Shown here: positions 16,809-26,015 of the stretch, one piece after another
Numbering within the stretch: the stretch's first letter is position 1
Layout of the letters: each line of letters starts with the position of its first letter
Assembly: GCA_945903265.1 (NCBI GenBank)
Contig: CAMDNQ010000022.1
Span: 1 to 45,180 of the forward strand
Source: Candidatus Sulfopaludibacter sp. SbA3
GTDB lineage: Bacteria; Acidobacteriota; Vicinamibacteria; Vicinamibacterales; UBA2999
Direction: 5' to 3'
DNA: 45,180 nt
Made by a program: the position numbers and the translations under genes
The notes under the pieces: model-generated
Databases searched by the model: none
Told to the model about the DNA's origin: nothing
What the model saw: the letters and a program-made list of their open reading frames with translations, nothing else

Positions 16809-19800
16809 GTGCCCCTGACGTCCTTCCATCCCCTCGTAGCGGACTGGTTCCGCGACACGCTCGGCGAGCCGACAGCGCCGCAGGTGCGCGGATGGCGCGC
16901 AATCCGGGAAGGCCGTCACACGCTTATCGCGGCGCCCACCGGCTCCGGCAAGACGCTCGCCGCGTTCCTGAGCGCCATCGATGATCTCGTCAAGGAATCT
17001 GTGGTCCGAGGCAATAGCGCCCTTCTCCCTGACGAAATTCGCGTCCTGTACGTCTCGCCGCTCAAGGCGCTCAGCGCGGACATTCATAAGAACCTGGCCG
17101 AGCCGCGCCGCGGCATCCGGCAGCTCGCCGAGGCGCGCGGCATCGAGCCGCCGCGCATCACCGCCGCCGTCCGGACCGGCGATACCACGTCATCCGAGCG
17201 CGCCGCGATTCTGCGCAACCCGCCGCACATTCTCGTGACGACCCCCGAGTCGCTCTACCTGCTGCTGACCGCCGAGCGCAGCCGGGCGCTGCTCAAGACC
17301 GTCCGCACGGTGATCGTCGACGAGATTCACGCGGTCATCGGCACCCGCCGTGGATCGCACCTGGCGCTGTCTCTCGAGCGGCTGGAACAGATCGCCGATG
17401 GACCGATTCAGCGCATCGGTCTCTCCGCAACCCAGAAACCGATCGAGCAGGTCGCGCGCTTTCTCGTTGGCGCCGCTCCCGGCCGCCCTGACTGCGCGAT
17501 CGTGGACGAGGGCCATCGCCGCCAGATCGACCTGGCGATGGAAATCCCGAAGTCACCGCTGAGCGCGGTGATGTCGCACGAGGTCTGGGAGGAGTACTAC
17601 GACCGCCTCGCGCAGCTGATCGAGCAGCACACCACGACGATCGTGTTCGTGAACACGCGCCGCATGGCGGAGCGCGCCGCGCGCCACCTGAGCGAGCGGA
17701 TCGGCGAGGACAAGGTCACCGCACATCACGGAAGCCTCTCTAAAGAGACGCGTCTCGACGCGGAACATCGTCTGAAGACGGGCCAGCTCAAGGCGCTCGT
17801 GGCAACCGCGTCGCTGGAGCTCGGGATCGACATCGGTCACGTGGACCTCGTCTGCCAGGTCGGATCGCCCCATCGCATCGCCACGCTGCTGCAGCGCGTC
17901 GGCCGCTCGGGCCACACCATTGCCGGCACGCCGAAGGGACGCGTGCTGCCCGTCTCGCGCGACGACCTGGTCGAATGCGCGGCGCTCCTCCGTTCCGCCC
18001 GCCGCGGCGACCTCGACGCCGTCGTCATGTATGACGCGCCGCTCGACGTCCTGGCGCAGCAGATCACGGCGGAGTCGACGGCACGCGAGTACACCGAGGA
18101 CGAGTTGTTTACGCTGGTTCGCGGCGCGTGGCCGTACCGCGCGCTCGAGCGCAAGGACTTCGACGCCGTCATCCAGATGCTGTCGGACGGCTTCTCCACC
18201 CGCCGGGGCCGCCGCGCCGCGCTCGTCCATCGCGACGAAGTGCACGCCACCGTGCGCGCACGCCGGGGCTCGCGGATGCTGGCGCTCACCTCGGGCGGCG
18301 CCATCCCCGAAGTCGCCGACTACCGCGTCATCCTCGAACCGGAGGAAACGTTCATCGGCACGCTGAACGAGGACTTCGCGATCGAAAGCCTGGCCGGCGA
18401 CATCTTCCAGCTCGGGAACACCTCGTGGCAGATCACGCAGGTCACCTCCGGCACCGTCCGCGTCCGCGACGCCCACGGCGCACCGCCGTCAATGCCCTTC
18501 TGGCTCGGCGAAGCGCCGGCGCGCAGCGATGAGCTCTCGAAGGCCGTCAGCGACCTAAGGGGCGATATCGACAGGAAGTTGTCAGATGTGGGGCGGGTCC
18601 CGCTCAGCGAAGGCTCCGGCGGACCCGCCGTCATCGAGTGGCTGATGGCGGAGACCGGCATTTCCCAGGGCGCCGCACAGCAGCTGTTCGAGTACATGGC
18701 GGAAGGACGATCGGCGCTTGGCGTCATTCCGACGCAGCAGACGCTCGTCCTCGAGCGGTTCTTCGACGAGTCGGGCGGCATGCAGCTGGTGCTCCATGCG
18801 CCGTTCGGCAGCCGCATCAACCGCGCCTGGACGCTCGCGCTGCGCAAGAAGTTCTGCCGCCAGTTCAACTTCGAGCTGCAGGCCGCCGCCACCGAGGACG
18901 CGCTGCTCCTCTCGCTCGGCCCGCAGCACTCGTTCCCGCTGGCCGACGTCTTCCGCTACCTGCACCCGGCGTCGCTGCGCGACACGATCGTCCAGGCCGT
19001 GCTCGACGCGCCGCTCTTTGCCACGCGCTGGCGGTGGAACGCGACGGTCTCTCTCGCCGTACCGCGCAACCGTGCCGGTAAGAAAGTGCCCCCGCAGCTG
19101 CAGCGGATGCAGGCAGACGACCTGATGGCGTCGGCATTTCCGGACGCGGCCGCCTGTCTCGACAACATCCCCGGCGACCGCCAGATTCCGGATCACCCGC
19201 TCGTCAACCAGGCGATCCGCGACTGCCTCGAGGAAGCGATGGACATCGAGGGCCTGTCGCGCATCCTGGAGCGCATCCACCGCGGCGAGCTCACGCTCGT
19301 CTCGAAGGACACGCCGGAACCGTCAGCCTTCGCAGACGACGTGGTGAATGCGCGGCCGGATCAGTTCGTGGACGACGCGCCGCTCGAGGAGCGGCGGACG
19401 CACGCGGTCCAGATGCGCCGGCCGACGACGATCGAGGCCGGAGGACATGGGTCGCTCGACGCCGACGCCATCCAGCGTGTCATCGACCAGGAGCGTCCGG
19501 ACCCGCGCGACGTCGACGAGTTGCACGACGCGCTCCTCGGCGCCGGTTTCCTGCTCGACACCGAAGCGGAGGCCGCTCTGTTTCAGCAACTCGCGGAGCG
19601 CTCCAGAGCGACACATCTTTTGAATTTCTGGATCGCCGCCGAGCGCATTCCTGAGATCCTTGCCGTCCATCCCGGCGCCGTTCTCGACCCGCCGATCTCC
19701 GCCCCACCCTCACGCGCGGCGAAGACGTGGACGCGCGAGGACGCGCTAACGGAGATCCTCCGCGGCCGTCTGTCACTCAGCGGTCCCATCACGGTGGACC

Positions 19801-21158
19801 GCCTCGCCGCCTCATTCGTCGTCGCGCCGCCTGAGGCCGAGGCCGCGCTGCTGGATCTCGAGGCCCAGGGCATCGTGCTGCGCGGTAACTTCACGCCGGG
19901 CGCACAGGCGACCGAATGGTGCGACCGTGTGCTGCTCGCGCGCATCCACCGCTACACGCTGAACCGCCTCCGCGCGGAAATCGCCCCTGTAACCCCGGCC
20001 GAGTTCATGCGGTTCCTGTTCGACTGGCAGCACGTGGCGACGTCTGCGGCGCTCACCGGACCCGATGGCCTGCGCGAAGTCATCGCTCAGCTCGATGGGT
20101 TCGAGCTGTCGGCGCGCGCGTGGGAGAAGGACATCCTGCCGGCCCGCGTGCAGGGCTACGAGCCCTCGCTCCTCGACATGCTGTGCCTGACCGGCGCCGC
20201 CGGCTGGGCGCGGCTCTCGACCGGACCGACACAAGTGGTCGGCGCCACTCCGATCGCCCTTTTCCTCCGCGAGCACGCCGATGCCTGGCTGGCGCTCCGC
20301 GGCGATGGTCCGCCTGAAGACGAAAATGGGGTCGGAGGTCATTTAAAGGAGACAGTCGGCCAGATCATCGAGCACCTGCGGACGCATGGCGCATCCTTCG
20401 CCCACGATCTCGCCACGGCATCCGGCATCACTCTCGAAGAGACCCACACGGGGCTGGCCGAGCTCGTCGCGCTCGGCCTCGTCAGCTCGGACGGCGCCGC
20501 GGGCCTCCGCCGCATCATCGGCCCGACGTCCTTCACGACGTCGTGGACAACAGGCGCGCACTCGCTCTCACACCGTGCCGGCGCCGACGGCCGCTGGTTC
20601 GCCCTTGCCTCGCCGAGGCCGCGAAGCGGCGAAGGCGAGATCAAAGAGGCCGGCCAGGAACGCAGAAAAGACGATGTCGAGACGCTCGCCTGGACGCTGC
20701 TCCGCCGCTACGGCGTCGTCTTCCGGCGCGTGCTCACGCGTGAGGCGTCGGGCGTCCCCTGGCGCGAGCTGGTTGGCGTGTATCGGCGGCTGGAAGCCCG
20801 CGGAGAGATTCGCGGCGGCCGCTTCGTCTCGGGCATGTCCGGCGAGCAGTTCGCGCTGCCGGATGCGGTGGAGCGGCTGCGTGAGCTGCGCCGCTCGGGA
20901 CCGGACGATACGCTCCTGACGATCAGCGCCGCCGACCCGCTGAACTTTACCGGCGTCATCACGCCGGGCGACCACATCCGCGCCATCGCCGCCAGCCGCA
21001 TCGTGTATCGGAACGGCGTCCCGATCGCCGCGATGGAAGGCGACATGCTGAAGCGACTGACGGAAGACGTCGAGCCCGACGTCGCCGCGAGTGCAGCGGC
21101 GCTCGCCGCCGGCCGCCGCGTGCCAGTCGTCGCCGGCTACGTCGGCCGGCTCGGATAA
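16809..21158 (+). CDS. lhr: Lhr-type large DEAD/DEAH-box helicase
   Basis: A 1449-residue superfamily 2 helicase, close to the full-length Lhr size (about 1,500). Walker A APTGSGKT is at residues 42-49, DEIH at 171-174, motif III LSATQKP at about 205, and motif VI QRVGRSGH at about 365. The core continues with winged-helix and Lhr-specific domains to about 870, followed by the long C-terminal half typical of bacterial Lhr (LRGRLSLSGPITVDRLAASF, FLFDWQHV, GVVFRR). Lhr translocates 3'-5' and remodels branched DNA and RNA-DNA hybrids; the C-terminal half of E. coli Lhr has been linked to uracil-DNA glycosylase activity. The start is GTG 16809, with no Shine-Dalgarno. At least three repeat-like segments run in frame through it (18592-18629, 20323-20344, 20601-20638). 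Confidence 0.93.
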   Translation: MPLTSFHPLVADWFRDTLGEPTAPQVRGWRAIREGRHTLIAAPTGSGKTLAAFLSAIDDLVKESVVRGNSALLPDEIRVLYVSPLKALSADIHKNLAEPRRGIRQLAEARGIEPPRITAAVRTGDTTSSERAAILRNPPHILVTTPESLYLLLTAERSRALLKTVRTVIVDEIHAVIGTRRGSHLALSLERLEQIADGPIQRIGLSATQKPIEQVARFLVGAAPGRPDCAIVDEGHRRQIDLAMEIPKSPLSAVMSHEVWEEYYDRLAQLIEQHTTTIVFVNTRRMAERAARHLSERIGEDKVTAHHGSLSKETRLDAEHRLKTGQLKALVATASLELGIDIGHVDLVCQVGSPHRIATLLQRVGRSGHTIAGTPKGRVLPVSRDDLVECAALLRSARRGDLDAVVMYDAPLDVLAQQITAESTAREYTEDELFTLVRGAWPYRALERKDFDAVIQMLSDGFSTRRGRRAALVHRDEVHATVRARRGSRMLALTSGGAIPEVADYRVILEPEETFIGTLNEDFAIESLAGDIFQLGNTSWQITQVTSGTVRVRDAHGAPPSMPFWLGEAPARSDELSKAVSDLRGDIDRKLSDVGRVPLSEGSGGPAVIEWLMAETGISQGAAQQLFEYMAEGRSALGVIPTQQTLVLERFFDESGGMQLVLHAPFGSRINRAWTLALRKKFCRQFNFELQAAATEDALLLSLGPQHSFPLADVFRYLHPASLRDTIVQAVLDAPLFATRWRWNATVSLAVPRNRAGKKVPPQLQRMQADDLMASAFPDAAACLDNIPGDRQIPDHPLVNQAIRDCLEEAMDIEGLSRILERIHRGELTLVSKDTPEPSAFADDVVNARPDQFVDDAPLEERRTHAVQMRRPTTIEAGGHGSLDADAIQRVIDQERPDPRDVDELHDALLGAGFLLDTEAEAALFQQLAERSRATHLLNFWIAAERIPEILAVHPGAVLDPPISAPPSRAAKTWTREDALTEILRGRLSLSGPITVDRLAASFVVAPPEAEAALLDLEAQGIVLRGNFTPGAQATEWCDRVLLARIHRYTLNRLRAEIAPVTPAEFMRFLFDWQHVATSAALTGPDGLREVIAQLDGFELSARAWEKDILPARVQGYEPSLLDMLCLTGAAGWARLSTGPTQVVGATPIALFLREHADAWLALRGDGPPEDENGVGGHLKETVGQIIEHLRTHGASFAHDLATASGITLEETHTGLAELVALGLVSSDGAAGLRRIIGPTSFTTSWTTGAHSLSHRAGADGRWFALASPRPRSGEGEIKEAGQERRKDDVETLAWTLLRRYGVVFRRVLTREASGVPWRELVGVYRRLEARGEIRGGRFVSGMSGEQFALPDAVERLRELRRSGPDDTLLTISAADPLNFTGVITPGDHIRAIAASRIVYRNGVPIAAMEGDMLKRLTEDVEPDVAASAAALAAGRRVPVVAGYVGRLG
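18592..18629. repeat. palindrome, family A copy 2, inside lhr
   Basis: GGCGGGTCC at 18592-18600 and its complement GGACCCGCC at 18621-18629, with AGCGAAGGCTCC in the loop. It lies entirely inside the lhr reading frame and encodes a GRVPLSEGSGGPAV-like loop just before a winged-helix segment (EWLMAETGISQ). Confidence 0.75.
20323..20344. repeat. short repeat-like motif inside lhr
   Basis: AAAATGGGGTCGGAGGTC followed by ATTT: the AAATG and CATTT ends are inverted. It is AT-richer than its surroundings and encodes ENGVGGHLK in a non-conserved linker. I recall this word near REP-associated transposases in other genomes, but it occurs once here, so the call is tentative. Confidence 0.35.
20601..20638. 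repeat. compound palindrome inside lhr
   Basis: Nested inverted repeats GCCTCGCCGAGGC and GCCGCGAAGCGGC with outer TCGCC/GGCGA arms. It encodes ASPRPRSGEGEI, a low-complexity peptide typical of REP-derived insertions, in the linker before the conserved ETLAWTLLRRYGVVFRR segment. Confidence 0.6.
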
Positions 21159-21187
21159 CCTCGCAGGCGCGGGTCCGAAAAAACGCT

Positions 21188-22123
21188 CTAATCCTCGTGA
21201 AAGGCCGACGGGTGCAGGCCGTGCCCGCGGTTCTCGCCCAGGTTCCGCGAAATATCGTTGACGGTATCGAGATCGCCCGGCGTCAGCGCCAGCTGCACCT
21301 CGGTGCCGCGCAGGTCGTTGAAGCCAACCGCATTGCCGTGAATGACGTGCATCAGCGGGTCGGGATCCGACGCCTCTGACAGCTCGATCGCGACGACGTC
21401 CACCGCGGCGGGCCTGTCGCTCACGAGACTCACCTCGTTGTTCACGATGACGTTGTTGGTGATGCTGAGCGATCCGATCCGGCCAAACCGGAAGTCCGCG
21501 TAGATCACGATCCCCGTGGCGCTGTATCCGCCGCAGTCCGCGGCGCTGACGTGCACCGTGCCGCTGATCCGGTTGTGCGACACGACGTTGTCGCTGACGA
21601 CCCCGCCGTTGTAATCGCCGACCAGGATGGCAATGCCGCCGCCGCAGCGCGTCCGCAGATCGACGACGTCGTTCTGTGTGATCGTCCAGCGGCTCCCGAG
21701 CCAGTTGGTGATCCCCTGCACCGGATTCATCAGCGTGTTGTGCGCGATGGTCACCTCGTCCACGACGTTGAACGATGCGTTGATGACCGCGAGATCCACG
21801 GTGAAGCGCAGGTGGCTGATCGTCGTGCCGTCGCTGCCGTCGAACAGCCGGAAGCCCTGCGTCATGCCGGATGGATGCAGCGGGCCGGTGGAAATCGTGG
21901 CGCCCCCGGTGCCCTGGATGTGCACCGGTTTCGTCACGAGCGCGCCCGCATGCGATCCGGGCCCCACGAGAATGCGGTCGCCCTCCTCGACGAGCGCGCT
22001 GTCGATCGCCGCCTGAATCGTCGCGAAGTCGCGGGGCACGCGCCAGTCCGCGGCGAACGCCGCTTCTGTGTTCCAGAACAGCACAACGATGACGAAAACT
22101 GTGGCGCGCAGCGACGAATTCAT
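21188..22123 (-). CDS. secreted parallel beta-helix protein
   Basis: A 311-residue protein with a signal peptide (to about residue 26). It begins with the typical start of right-handed beta-helix proteins (WRVPRDFATIQAAIDSALVEEGDRILVGPGSH), followed by repeated rungs of about 22-25 residues rich in Asn/Val/Ile (ITQNDVVDL, VSDNVVSHNRISG, ITNNVIVNNEVSL). The fold is used by pectate lyase-like enzymes and by structural proteins; no catalytic set is evident, so only the fold is claimed. Start ATG 22123 has CAGGAG 9 bases upstream. It converges on lhr and is divergent from the TMEM175 gene. Confidence 0.75.
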   Translation of the reverse strand: MNSSLRATVFVIVVLFWNTEAAFAADWRVPRDFATIQAAIDSALVEEGDRILVGPGSHAGALVTKPVHIQGTGGATISTGPLHPSGMTQGFRLFDGSDGTTISHLRFTVDLAVINASFNVVDEVTIAHNTLMNPVQGITNWLGSRWTITQNDVVDLRTRCGGGIAILVGDYNGGVVSDNVVSHNRISGTVHVSAADCGGYSATGIVIYADFRFGRIGSLSITNNVIVNNEVSLVSDRPAAVDVVAIELSEASDPDPLMHVIHGNAVGFNDLRGTEVQLALTPGDLDTVNDISRNLGENRGHGLHPSAFHED

Positions 22124-22219
22124 TCGATTTGCTCCTGAAAGTCGATGACTGTCCCGGAGCAAGGGCAGGCGGCGTGCCAGGTTGGAACAGCGGGTTTATA
22201 TGTGCGGTATCGTCACAGC

Positions 22220-22803
<584 letters not shown>

Positions 22804-22804
<1 letters not shown>

Positions 22805-23625
22805 TGGCTGACATCTCCGACTACGAGCTTGCGAAAGAGGACACCCCAACCCCGCCGCAGCGGCGCGAATCGAGGACGGGGCTGATGGCCGGCGTGGCGC
22901 TGATCGTCATCGCGGTGGCGGTCGGCTGGTATGTGATGCGCGACGGCCCCGTGACGCGGGACCAGGCCGAGGCCACTGACCCCGGTTCCGCGGGCGATTC
23001 GCCGGCGGAACGCATGCCCGAGATTCCGCTCCCGCCGCTCGATCAGACCGATACGCTGGTGCGGACGCTCGCGATGGGGCTTTCATCCCACCCGCTCCTC
23101 GCATCCTGGCTGGCCACCGATGGTGTCATCCGCCGCTTTGTCATCGTCATCGACAACATCGCGTACGGCCAGCCGGTGCGGAAGCAGCTCACAGAAGTCA
23201 CGCCCGCGGGGTCGTTCCTGGTGGTGGGCCGGGGAATACTGCGCGCGGATCCGCGCAACCACGCCCGGTACGAGCCGCTCACGGCCGCCATGGAGTCGAT
23301 CGAGCCGGTGCGCGCGGCGCAGATGTATTCGATGCTGCGGCCGCGGCTCGAGGAGGCCTACCTGGAACTGGGACGAGGGGTGTCGTTCGAGCGCGCGCTC
23401 GAGCAGGCGATCATCGCGCTGCTGCAGGCGCCGCCGATTCGCGGGGACGAGGCGCTCGTGCCGGCGCGCCCGGTCGGCTATGCCTTCAGCAATCCGCAGC
23501 TCCAGGCCCTGACGCCGGCGCAGAAGCACCTGCTGCGCATGGGACCTGAGCACGCACCGCGCGTGCAGGCGAAGCTGCGCGAGATCGCGCTCGCGCTCGG
23601 CATTCCACGCGAGCGCCTCCCCTAG
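22804..23625 (+). CDS. DUF3014 domain protein, single membrane anchor
   Basis: A 273-residue protein with one transmembrane helix (about residues 27-45) after a short acidic cytoplasmic segment, then a Pro-rich linker and a globular domain outside the membrane. LPPLDQTDTLVRTLAMGLSSHPLLASWLATDGVIRRFVIVIDNIA and the FLVVGRGILRADPRNHARYEPL block match DUF3014. Function is unknown for the family. The start overlaps the TMEM175 stop (TGATG), so the two form a unit and this protein could be a partner of the channel. The 3' end abuts a GGGATCA tandem array. Confidence 0.85.
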
Positions 23626-23627
23626 CG

Positions 23628-23669
23628 GGGATCAGGGATCAGGGATCAGGGATCAGGGATCAGGGATCA
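23628..23669. repeat. six exact copies of GGGATCA
   Basis: A perfect heptamer array in the gap between two convergent genes; the last copy contains the stop codon of the NmrA-like gene (TGA at 23669-23667). Variants of the same heptamer occur inside nrdJ at 38226-38253. Confidence 0.95.
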
Positions 23670-24617
23670 GCCAATCGGAATGCGCGAGGCGTTCGCGCGC
23701 AGCCAGGTATCGAAGTTCTGAAGCGCCGGGTTCAGCGCGCGCGCGACTTCGGGGGAGCGGTTGCGGCGGAAGGCTTCACCGAGGATCGCGTGGTGCTCGT
23801 ACATGTTGCCCATGTCATCCGCTCCAGGAAAACCGAGCGCCCGATAAGCGTCGAACGGCATGTCATAGAAGGAGACCGGCACTCCCAGGTGACGCGAGAA
23901 GGCGGCCGCGTACTCAGGACCCGACAGGACATCGCCGGCCACGCCGAACCGCTGGCCGGCGGCCTCAGGCCCGCGCTTGAAGATGCCGTACGCGCACCTG
24001 CCGATGTCCTCGGCTGCGATCCCGGGCAGCTTGCCGCCACCGAGCGGGAGCCCGAGCACGACGCTGCCATCCACCATCTTTCGCGGACCCTGGCCGAAGA
24101 AGATGAAGTTCTCCCAGTAGAAGGCGGCCATCAGGTAGCTGGTCGGCGCCGCCTCCGCGCGGAAGATGGCGTCCGCTTCGCCCTTGGCGTCGAAGTGCGG
24201 GACTTTGTACTTTCCCTGCAGGGTTTTGAGCCGTGGATCGTCGAGGGGGAAATCGAGGCGCGTGTCTTCCAGCGTGGACCAGACCGCGTGCTTCACGCCG
24301 GCGGCCTTCGTGGCGCGCGCCATTGCCGACGCCTGCGTCAGCTCGCGTTCGGCTGAGAAGTGCTCCCAGAAATTGGTGACCACAAAGACGCCGTGGGCGC
24401 CCGCGAACGCGCGCTCCAGGCTCGCCGGATCGTCGGCGTCGGCGGCCACGACGTCGGCGCCCGCTGCAGCCAGCGCACGCGCCTTGTCGGAATCCGTCTT
24501 GCGCGTGACGGCACGCGCGGCGAACCGGCGTTCGGGGTCCGCGAGAATGGCGCGCACGAGCCCTCCGCCCTGCGCTCCAGTGGCACCGATGACGGCGATC
24601 GTTTTTCTGTCGGACAT
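23667..24617 (-). CDS. NmrA-like (HSCARG-type) NAD(P)-binding protein
   Basis: A 316-residue atypical short-chain dehydrogenase. The N-terminal dinucleotide loop is VIGATGAQGGGL (residues 9-20), followed by the NmrA-like GVFVVTNFWEHFS and KHAVWSTLED blocks and AFYWENFIFF. Family members bind NAD(P) and act as redox sensors or as reductases of small substrates; the catalytic YxxxK is not clear here, favouring a sensor or non-classical enzyme. It follows the GT2 gene by nine bases on the same strand. Its stop codon lies in a GGGATCA repeat. Confidence 0.88.
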   Translation of the reverse strand: MSDRKTIAVIGATGAQGGGLVRAILADPERRFAARAVTRKTDSDKARALAAAGADVVAADADDPASLERAFAGAHGVFVVTNFWEHFSAERELTQASAMARATKAAGVKHAVWSTLEDTRLDFPLDDPRLKTLQGKYKVPHFDAKGEADAIFRAEAAPTSYLMAAFYWENFIFFGQGPRKMVDGSVVLGLPLGGGKLPGIAAEDIGRCAYGIFKRGPEAAGQRFGVAGDVLSGPEYAAAFSRHLGVPVSFYDMPFDAYRALGFPGADDMGNMYEHHAILGEAFRRNRSPEVARALNPALQNFDTWLRANASRIPIG

Positions 24618-24626
24618 CCGTAAATA

Positions 24627-25376
24627 CTATCGCCTGCCGTCGTACCACTGGTAGCAGTCGTCAGGATTGCGCAGCGTGCGGCCGCGCGTCGCGATCGTCC
24701 TGACCATGAAGCTGAACGCTTCGCGCGGCGTGTAGAGCGTCGCCTTTCGCGCGCTCGTCACAAGCGGATGCGCGTGGAGGATCACGATCGTCCGCCCTGT
24801 CCGGCGCGCCACCCGTTTCAGCCGGCGAAAGAAATCGATCTCCTCGGACGCGTACAGCTCCAGGCTGAAGCCGCCGAGCTCGCGAAACGCCGCCGCGTCG
24901 CAGAAGATGAACGACCCCGCAGCCCACTTCATCGCGCGGCTCACCAGGTTCCACGAAGCGACGGCAAGGGTTGGCGCCAGTTCGCGGGTGTCGAGTTGAA
25001 CCGTGCTGCCGCCGGCAAGGACGCGGCCTTCCTGCCCCGTCTGCTGCGTTGTCTGCTTCAACGCCCGCACGACATCGGCAAAGAGCTCAGGGCTGGGATG
25101 GGAATCGGCGTCGACGAACAGGAGCCAATCGCCGGTCGCCGCTGCCGCGCCGGTGTTCCGCGCCCGCGAGATCTGGTTGACCGGTTCGAAGACGACCTCT
25201 GCGCCCACCGCCCTGGCAATCGCGGCGGTTCGATCAGTCGAGTTGTTGTCGCAGACGATCAGCTCCGAGCGCCATCCGGCCCGGTCAAACGCGCCCATCG
25301 CGGCGCGGATGCTCCGGAGCGACTCTTCCAGGCCCTGCTCTTCGTTGAATGCGGGGACGATCACCGAGACCTTCAT
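24627..25376 (-). CDS. family 2 glycosyltransferase
   Basis: A 249-residue GT-A enzyme with the textbook order: SVIVPAFNEEQGLEESLRSI at the N-terminus, CDNNSTDRTAAIA, then the metal-binding FVDADSHPSP (DxD) near residue 96, and an acceptor-side region with YASEEIDFFRRLKR. No transmembrane helix is evident. It transfers a sugar from a nucleotide- or lipid-linked donor to an unknown acceptor. It is divergent from the EF-P-like gene across only 39 bases and precedes the NmrA-like gene. Confidence 0.9.
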   Translation of the reverse strand: MKVSVIVPAFNEEQGLEESLRSIRAAMGAFDRAGWRSELIVCDNNSTDRTAAIARAVGAEVVFEPVNQISRARNTGAAAATGDWLLFVDADSHPSPELFADVVRALKQTTQQTGQEGRVLAGGSTVQLDTRELAPTLAVASWNLVSRAMKWAAGSFIFCDAAAFRELGGFSLELYASEEIDFFRRLKRVARRTGRTIVILHAHPLVTSARKATLYTPREAFSFMVRTIATRGRTLRNPDDCYQWYDGRR

Positions 25377-25415
25377 GCGTTTTCACATCATCGAACGGTA
25401 TGATGATTGGCGCAA

Positions 25416-25991
25416 ATGGCCAGCCAGATTGAAGCAATTGAAGTGAAGCGCAAGATGTACTTCGAGCACGAGGGGGCGCCGTACCACTGTCTCGACGTCG
25501 AAGTCTCGAAGCCGACCGCCCGCGGCGGCCAGACGCTCGTCCGCCTGAAGATGCGCAACATGATCACCCGCGCCGTCTTCGACAAGACGTTCAAGGCGGG
25601 AGACAAATTCCGGGAACCCGACCTGGAGGTGCGACCCTCGACGTTTCTCTACACCGACACCGAGGGCTACCACTTCATGGATCAGGAGAGCTTCGATACG
25701 CTGACGCTCCGCGGCGACCTGCTCGGCGACGACAAGCTGCTGCTCTCGGACAACCTGCCCGTCCAGATCCAGAAATTCAACGGCAACCCGATCGCCGTCC
25801 AGTTGCCGACGATCGTGGAGCTGACGATCACCTACACGGAGCCTGGCGTCAAAGGGGATACCGCGAGCGGCGGCGTCACCAAGGCAGCAACGCTGGAGAC
25901 CGGACTGGAAATCCGCGTGCCGCTCTTCATCAAGGAAGGCGAGCGCGTGAAGGTGCACACCGAGACGCGCGAGTTCGCCGGAAGAGTGTAG
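25416..25991 (+). CDS. elongation factor P family protein with EfpL (YeiP)-like loop
   Basis: A 191-residue protein with the three EF-P domains: KOW-like domain I (residues 1-65), OB domain II, and domain III ending with TLETGLEIRVPLFIKEGERVKV. EF-P rescues ribosomes stalled at proline runs; the tip of domain I inserts near the peptidyl-transferase centre. Here the tip is SKPTARGGQT (31-40), with Arg36 where canonical EF-P has a modified Lys in PGKGQ. This resembles the SPTARG loop of EfpL/YeiP, whereas domain III is like ordinary EF-P. ATG 25416 is preferred over an upstream TTG at 25407. No modification-enzyme gene (epmA, earP, ymfI) is in view. Confidence 0.88.
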   Translation: MASQIEAIEVKRKMYFEHEGAPYHCLDVEVSKPTARGGQTLVRLKMRNMITRAVFDKTFKAGDKFREPDLEVRPSTFLYTDTEGYHFMDQESFDTLTLRGDLLGDDKLLLSDNLPVQIQKFNGNPIAVQLPTIVELTITYTEPGVKGDTASGGVTKAATLETGLEIRVPLFIKEGERVKVHTETREFAGRV

Positions 25992-25992
25992 A

Positions 25993-26012
25993 GCGCACGC
26001 TTCAGCGTGCGC
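25993..26012. repeat. palindrome, family C copy 3
   Basis: GCGCACGCTTCAGCGTGCGC, flanked by GTAGA/GAACTA, fills the gap between the convergent EF-P-like and SDR genes. It has the same layout as the copies at 11168 and 11217. It may act as a weak bidirectional terminator, but has no T-tract. Confidence 0.8.
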
Positions 26013-26015
26013 GAA

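Noticed and set aside
23628-23669. Heptamer array as CRISPR or origin iterons
   Set aside because: Units are too short and lack spacers; no replication gene or DnaA boxes nearby.
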